From NCBI GenBank assembly GCA_959599615.1, contig CAUGKA010000078.1, forward strand, positions 1 through 8,532: 8,532 nt of DNA. Direction: 5' to 3'. The translations under genes were made by a program, and so were the position numbers. The first letter of the stretch is position 1; the number at the start of each line of letters is the position of its first letter. The notes beneath the pieces were generated by a model. The model was given only the letters and a program-made list of their open reading frames with translations. It did no database searches and was not told where the DNA came from. Source of the stretch: an uncultured Collinsella sp. (GTDB lineage: Bacteria; Actinomycetota; Coriobacteriia; Coriobacteriales; Coriobacteriaceae). Positions 6,298 to 8,532 of the stretch are shown in pieces.

Positions 6298-7365
6298 ATG
6301 CGCGACAAGCTCGAAAAGATCATCAAGGCCTATGAGGAGCTCGAGAAAAAGCTTTCCGACCCGGCCGTTGCCTCCGACATCAAGGAGTTCACGCGTCTCA
6401 ACAAGGAGTACGCGCACCAGTCCGACCTCATCGCCGCCTCGCGCGAGTACATCGGCGCGCTCGATGACATCGAGGCTGCCAAGGAAATGCTCCACGATAC
6501 TACCGATGCCGATGAGAAGGAGATGCTCCAGATGGACATCTCCGAAAACGAGGCCAAGCTTCCCCAGCTCGAGGAAGACATTAAGTACATGCTCATCCCG
6601 AGCGACCCCAACGACGACAAGAACACCATCGTCGAGATTCGCTCCGCCGCCGGTGGCGACGAGGCGGCCATCTTCGCCGGCGACCTGTACAAGATGTATC
6701 AGCGCTTTTGCGAGTCGCGTGGCTGGAAGACCACCGTGCTCGATTCCAGCCCCAGCGAGGCCGGCGGCTTTAAGTCCATCGAGTTCAAGGTCGAGGGCGA
6801 CCGCGTCTACTCCGTCATGAAGTTTGAGTCCGGCGTACACCGTGTCCAGCGCGTTCCCAAGACCGAGTCCCAGGGCCGTATCCAGACCTCCACGGCAACC
6901 GTCGCCGTGCTTCCCGAGGCCGAGGAGATCGACGTCCAGATCAACCAGTCTGACCTGCGCATTGACACTTACTGCGCTTCGGGCCCTGGCGGTCAGTGCG
7001 TTAACACCACCTACTCCGCCGTGCGCATCACCCACCTGCCCACCAACACCGTGGTGCAGTCGCAGGAGCAGCGCTCCCAGATTCAGAATCGCGAGGTCTG
7101 CATGCAGATGCTGCGCGCCCGTCTGTACGAGATGGAGCTCGAGAAGCAGCAGGCAGAGCTTGGTGCCGAGCGCCAGAGCCAGATCGGCCACGGCAACCGT
7201 TCCGAGAAGATCCGTACCTACAACCAGCCCCAGGACCGCGTGACCGATCACCGCATCGGTTTCAACTCCACCTACAATGGCGTCCTCCTGGGCGACCAGC
7301 TCGGCACCGTCATCGAGGCGCTCGCCGCCGCCGAGCGTGCCGAGAAGCTGGCACAGGCCGTTTAG
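6298..7365 (+). CDS. prfA: Peptide chain release factor 1
   Basis: A 355-residue factor that recognises UAA and UAG stop codons in the ribosomal A site and triggers release of the finished protein; the length is typical. It has the N-terminal helical domain (about 1-100), then the stop-codon-reading domain with the P-x-T tripeptide as PKT at 187-189, which marks it as RF1 rather than RF2 (SPF). The catalytic GGQ is at 231-233 inside GPGGQCVNTT, an actinobacterial-style version; most relatives have H or S where C234 stands. The C-terminal IGHGNRSEKIRTYN and RVTDHRIG blocks are intact. AAAGGAG lies 7 bases before the start. The gene ends in TAG, and the last two bases of that stop are also the first two of a repeat element. 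Its GGQ glutamine is the target of PrmC, encoded 590 bases downstream. Confidence 0.98.
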   Translation: MRDKLEKIIKAYEELEKKLSDPAVASDIKEFTRLNKEYAHQSDLIAASREYIGALDDIEAAKEMLHDTTDADEKEMLQMDISENEAKLPQLEEDIKYMLIPSDPNDDKNTIVEIRSAAGGDEAAIFAGDLYKMYQRFCESRGWKTTVLDSSPSEAGGFKSIEFKVEGDRVYSVMKFESGVHRVQRVPKTESQGRIQTSTATVAVLPEAEEIDVQINQSDLRIDTYCASGPGGQCVNTTYSAVRITHLPTNTVVQSQEQRSQIQNREVCMQMLRARLYEMELEKQQAELGAERQSQIGHGNRSEKIRTYNQPQDRVTDHRIGFNSTYNGVLLGDQLGTVIEALAAAERAEKLAQAV

Positions 7366-7484
7366 GTTCCGCCGTTCTACCGAACGGCGGACCGGCCGAC
7401 GCTGCGCGCCGCCCAGTGCGACAATTTGTCATTCAAAAGGCAAGGCATGACCAGAAGGTCTATGCCTTGCCTTTTTCATGCCAA
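7364..7484 (+). repeat. 121-bp two-hairpin repeat element, copy 2
   Basis: This is the second copy of the block at 1360-1480, with five substitutions (at 7380, 7387, 7396, 7411 and 7417) and no gaps. The first hairpin is perfect here apart from one bulged T: arms 7365-7377 and 7382-7393, loop TACC. The base change at 7387 repairs the mismatch seen in copy 1. The 5' arm begins in the prfA stop codon, so the element abuts the coding region without any spacer. Confidence 0.9.
7436..7476 (+). terminator. Intrinsic terminator after prfA (within repeat copy 2)
   Basis: This is the same structure as the terminator in copy 1: a perfect 13-bp stem, an inner GACC/GGTC stem with an AGAA loop, then five T residues at 7472-7476. 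It should end prfA transcription and uncouple prfA from prmC. Confidence 0.9.
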
Positions 7485-7641
7485 CTTGTTCGCTCTGGAC
7501 GTCGCTCGCTGGCATTGCCAAAACATCGGCGTTTCCTTGGTTGTCAAATGATCCGTAGGGAGTCATTGGGCACATTGCTTTGAGATGTTATTCAATCGGT
7601 TCTGATGGCCTTTGAGCTGCTTGCCTGCTAAAAGCAATTAA

Positions 7642-7815
7642 CGATATCTATCCGCTACCGAAAATAATGCTCAAAAAATCGTTCAAGAAGTCGCGGAGCG
7701 ATTTTTGATGGGTCGTGCGTCAAGCGATGTGGCAAGTTCTTGGTTAGAGATTGGTCAGTTTTGGGGCAACCTTGCCAAAAGCTTGACGAATGCAAATTTA
7801 GACGTCAGCGAATGA
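7642..7815 (+). pseudogene. Possible remnant of a coding region (57 codons, no good start)
   Basis: The frame runs from just after a TAA (7639-7641) to a TGA (7813-7815). Its translation has a plausible amphipathic helix (NAQKIVQEVAERFLMGRA) and ends NANLDVSE. The only ATG lies well inside at 7708, and no Shine-Dalgarno sequence precedes the frame. Codon use is more AT-rich than in the neighbours. It may be the C-terminal stub of a lost gene or a chance frame in AT-rich DNA; the family is not recognised. Confidence 0.25.
7671..7708. terminator. AT-rich hairpin with A-tract and T-tract, possible bidirectional terminator
   Basis: The left arm 7671-7684 (TC, six A, TCGTTC) pairs with the right arm 7696-7708 (GAGCGA, five T, GA), with one bulged A, one T-G wobble and an 11-base loop. 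An A-tract on one side and a T-tract on the other are typical of intrinsic terminators working in both directions, but the GC core is only about six pairs. It overlaps the putative coding remnant. Confidence 0.4.
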
Positions 7816-7879
7816 ACACTTTGAGCGAGCTCGGTGCAAAATTCTGGGCTGATTCTCGATAATCGCCTTCAATCGCCCC

Positions 7880-7906
7880 TTGCCAAGCGCTGGCCTCGCT
7901 TACAAT
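7880..7906 (+). promoter_or_regulatory. Putative promoter for prmC
   Basis: TTGCCA (7880-7885) matches the -35 consensus at five of six positions and TACAAT (7901-7906) matches the -10 consensus at five of six. The spacer is 15 bases, shorter than the ideal 17. Transcription would begin near 7913, giving a leader of about 40 bases with a small GC hairpin (7923-7936). It sits downstream of the prfA terminator, where prmC needs its own promoter. Confidence 0.5.
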
Positions 7907-7954
7907 CTGCTCCGACATTCGCGCGCCGTCCGGCGCTTAAGAGGGGAGGGCCCC

Positions 7955-8532
7955 ATGGCAAACGAGATTTGGACCATCAAGCGTTGTCTCGAGTGGACCA
8001 AGGAGTACCTGGCCGAGCGCGGCGAGGAGCACCCCCGTCTTTCTGCCGAGTGGCTGCTGTGCGCCGCCACGGGCCTGGCGCGCATTGACCTATATATGCG
8101 TATGGACGAGACGCTTAACGCGGCCCAGCTCGAGACCATGCATGCGGCCGTTGTCCGCCGCGCTAAGGGCGAGCCGCTGCAATACATCACGGGCAGCACG
8201 CAGTTTCGCATGATCGACGTCGCGTGCGCCCCCGGTGTGCTCATTCCGCGCCCCGAGACCGAGATGCTCGTCGAGGAAGTCCTCAATTATCTGGATGCCG
8301 AGGTACTGAGCCCCGAGGCCGCTGCCCGTCAGCGTGTTGAGCTGCCTTGGAACGATGAGGTCGAGGAGGCACGCAAGGCCGAGGCCGCGCTGGCAGACGA
8401 ACGGGCGACTGCCGAGCGCCGTGCCGCTAACCTGACGGCTGCCGATGAGGCGGCGCTAGGCGGCGACGTACTGGGCAGCCGTGCCTATGCCGAGGAACTG
8501 GCCGATCGCGAGGCCGAGGAAGCCGCCGCGCA
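7955..8532 (+). CDS. prmC: Release factor glutamine methyltransferase PrmC, N-terminal part with an Ala/Glu-rich insertion (3' end outside the window)
   Basis: An open frame from the ATG at 7955, with GAGGGGAGG just upstream, to the window edge: 192 complete codons. PrmC uses S-adenosylmethionine to methylate the glutamine of the GGQ motif in release factors, raising termination efficiency; PrfA encoded upstream is its substrate. The helical N-terminal domain (1-70) leads into GEPLQYITG at 72-80 and GVLIPRPETEMLVE at 94-107, the PrmC hallmark. In typical members the SAM-binding motif (D-x-G-x-G-x-G) follows within about 15-20 residues. Here at least 75 residues (about 117-192) are instead rich in Ala, Glu and Arg, predicted to be helical or coiled coil, and motif I is not reached. 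The catalytic NPPY motif would lie beyond the window. Confidence 0.9.
   Translation, partial: MANEIWTIKRCLEWTKEYLAERGEEHPRLSAEWLLCAATGLARIDLYMRMDETLNAAQLETMHAAVVRRAKGEPLQYITGSTQFRMIDVACAPGVLIPRPETEMLVEEVLNYLDAEVLSPEAAARQRVELPWNDEVEEARKAEAALADERATAERRAANLTAADEAALGGDVLGSRAYAEELADREAEEAAA

Larger units (their letters stand above)
7485..7879. other. AT-richer gene-free block between prfA and prmC
   Basis: No complete gene is visible here. Base composition drops well below that of the neighbouring genes: 7621-7680 has 21 G/C in 60. Short open frames follow one another in different phases: one of 15 codons at 7584-7628, one of about 30 codons ending at a TGA at 7707-7709, and one of 57 codons at 7642-7812. 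This pattern fits decayed or horizontally acquired DNA. I cannot name a source gene. Confidence 0.6.

Overview
The window reads as chromosomal DNA of a high-GC Gram-positive gut bacterium, most probably a Coriobacteriia member close to Collinsella. The grounds are strong G/C bias at third codon positions, an actinobacterial-type release factor 1 (GPGGQ followed by VNTT), a Tat-type lipoprotein signal, and SD-led genes. The genus is an inference from style, not from a database match. All convincing genes lie on the + strand.

Layout: (1) 1-386, the C-terminal end of an unrecognised, probably surface or secreted protein. (2) 466-1359, a stand-alone LacX-type aldose 1-epimerase relative, followed directly by a 121-bp two-hairpin element ending in a strong intrinsic terminator. 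(3) 1615-4507, a compact polar amino acid ABC importer operon: a Tat/lipobox substrate-binding lipoprotein, a permease with an unusual extra N-terminal membrane region, and an ATPase. It is followed after a weak GC hairpin by an M20 metallopeptidase of the carboxypeptidase S/PM20D1 type (4579-6006), which may be partly co-transcribed. (4) 6007-6297, a gene-free leader with overlapping hairpins and a tiny possible leader ORF. (5) 6298-7365, prfA (release factor 1), followed by a second, 116/121-identical copy of the two-hairpin element whose first two bases are the last two bases of the prfA stop codon. (6) 7485-7954, an AT-richer block with short broken reading frames, an AT-rich hairpin and a promoter-like pair. 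(7) 7955-8532, the start of prmC, which methylates the GGQ glutamine of PrfA and here carries an Ala/Glu-rich insertion where the methyltransferase core should begin.

How the genes fit together: the ABC importer and peptidase suggest uptake and processing of amino acids or small peptides. prfA and prmC are a substrate-enzyme pair in translation termination, but here they are separated by about 590 bp holding a terminator and decayed-looking DNA, so they are probably transcribed independently. The most notable non-gene signal is the repeated 121-bp element placed at the stop codons of two unrelated genes 6 kb apart.
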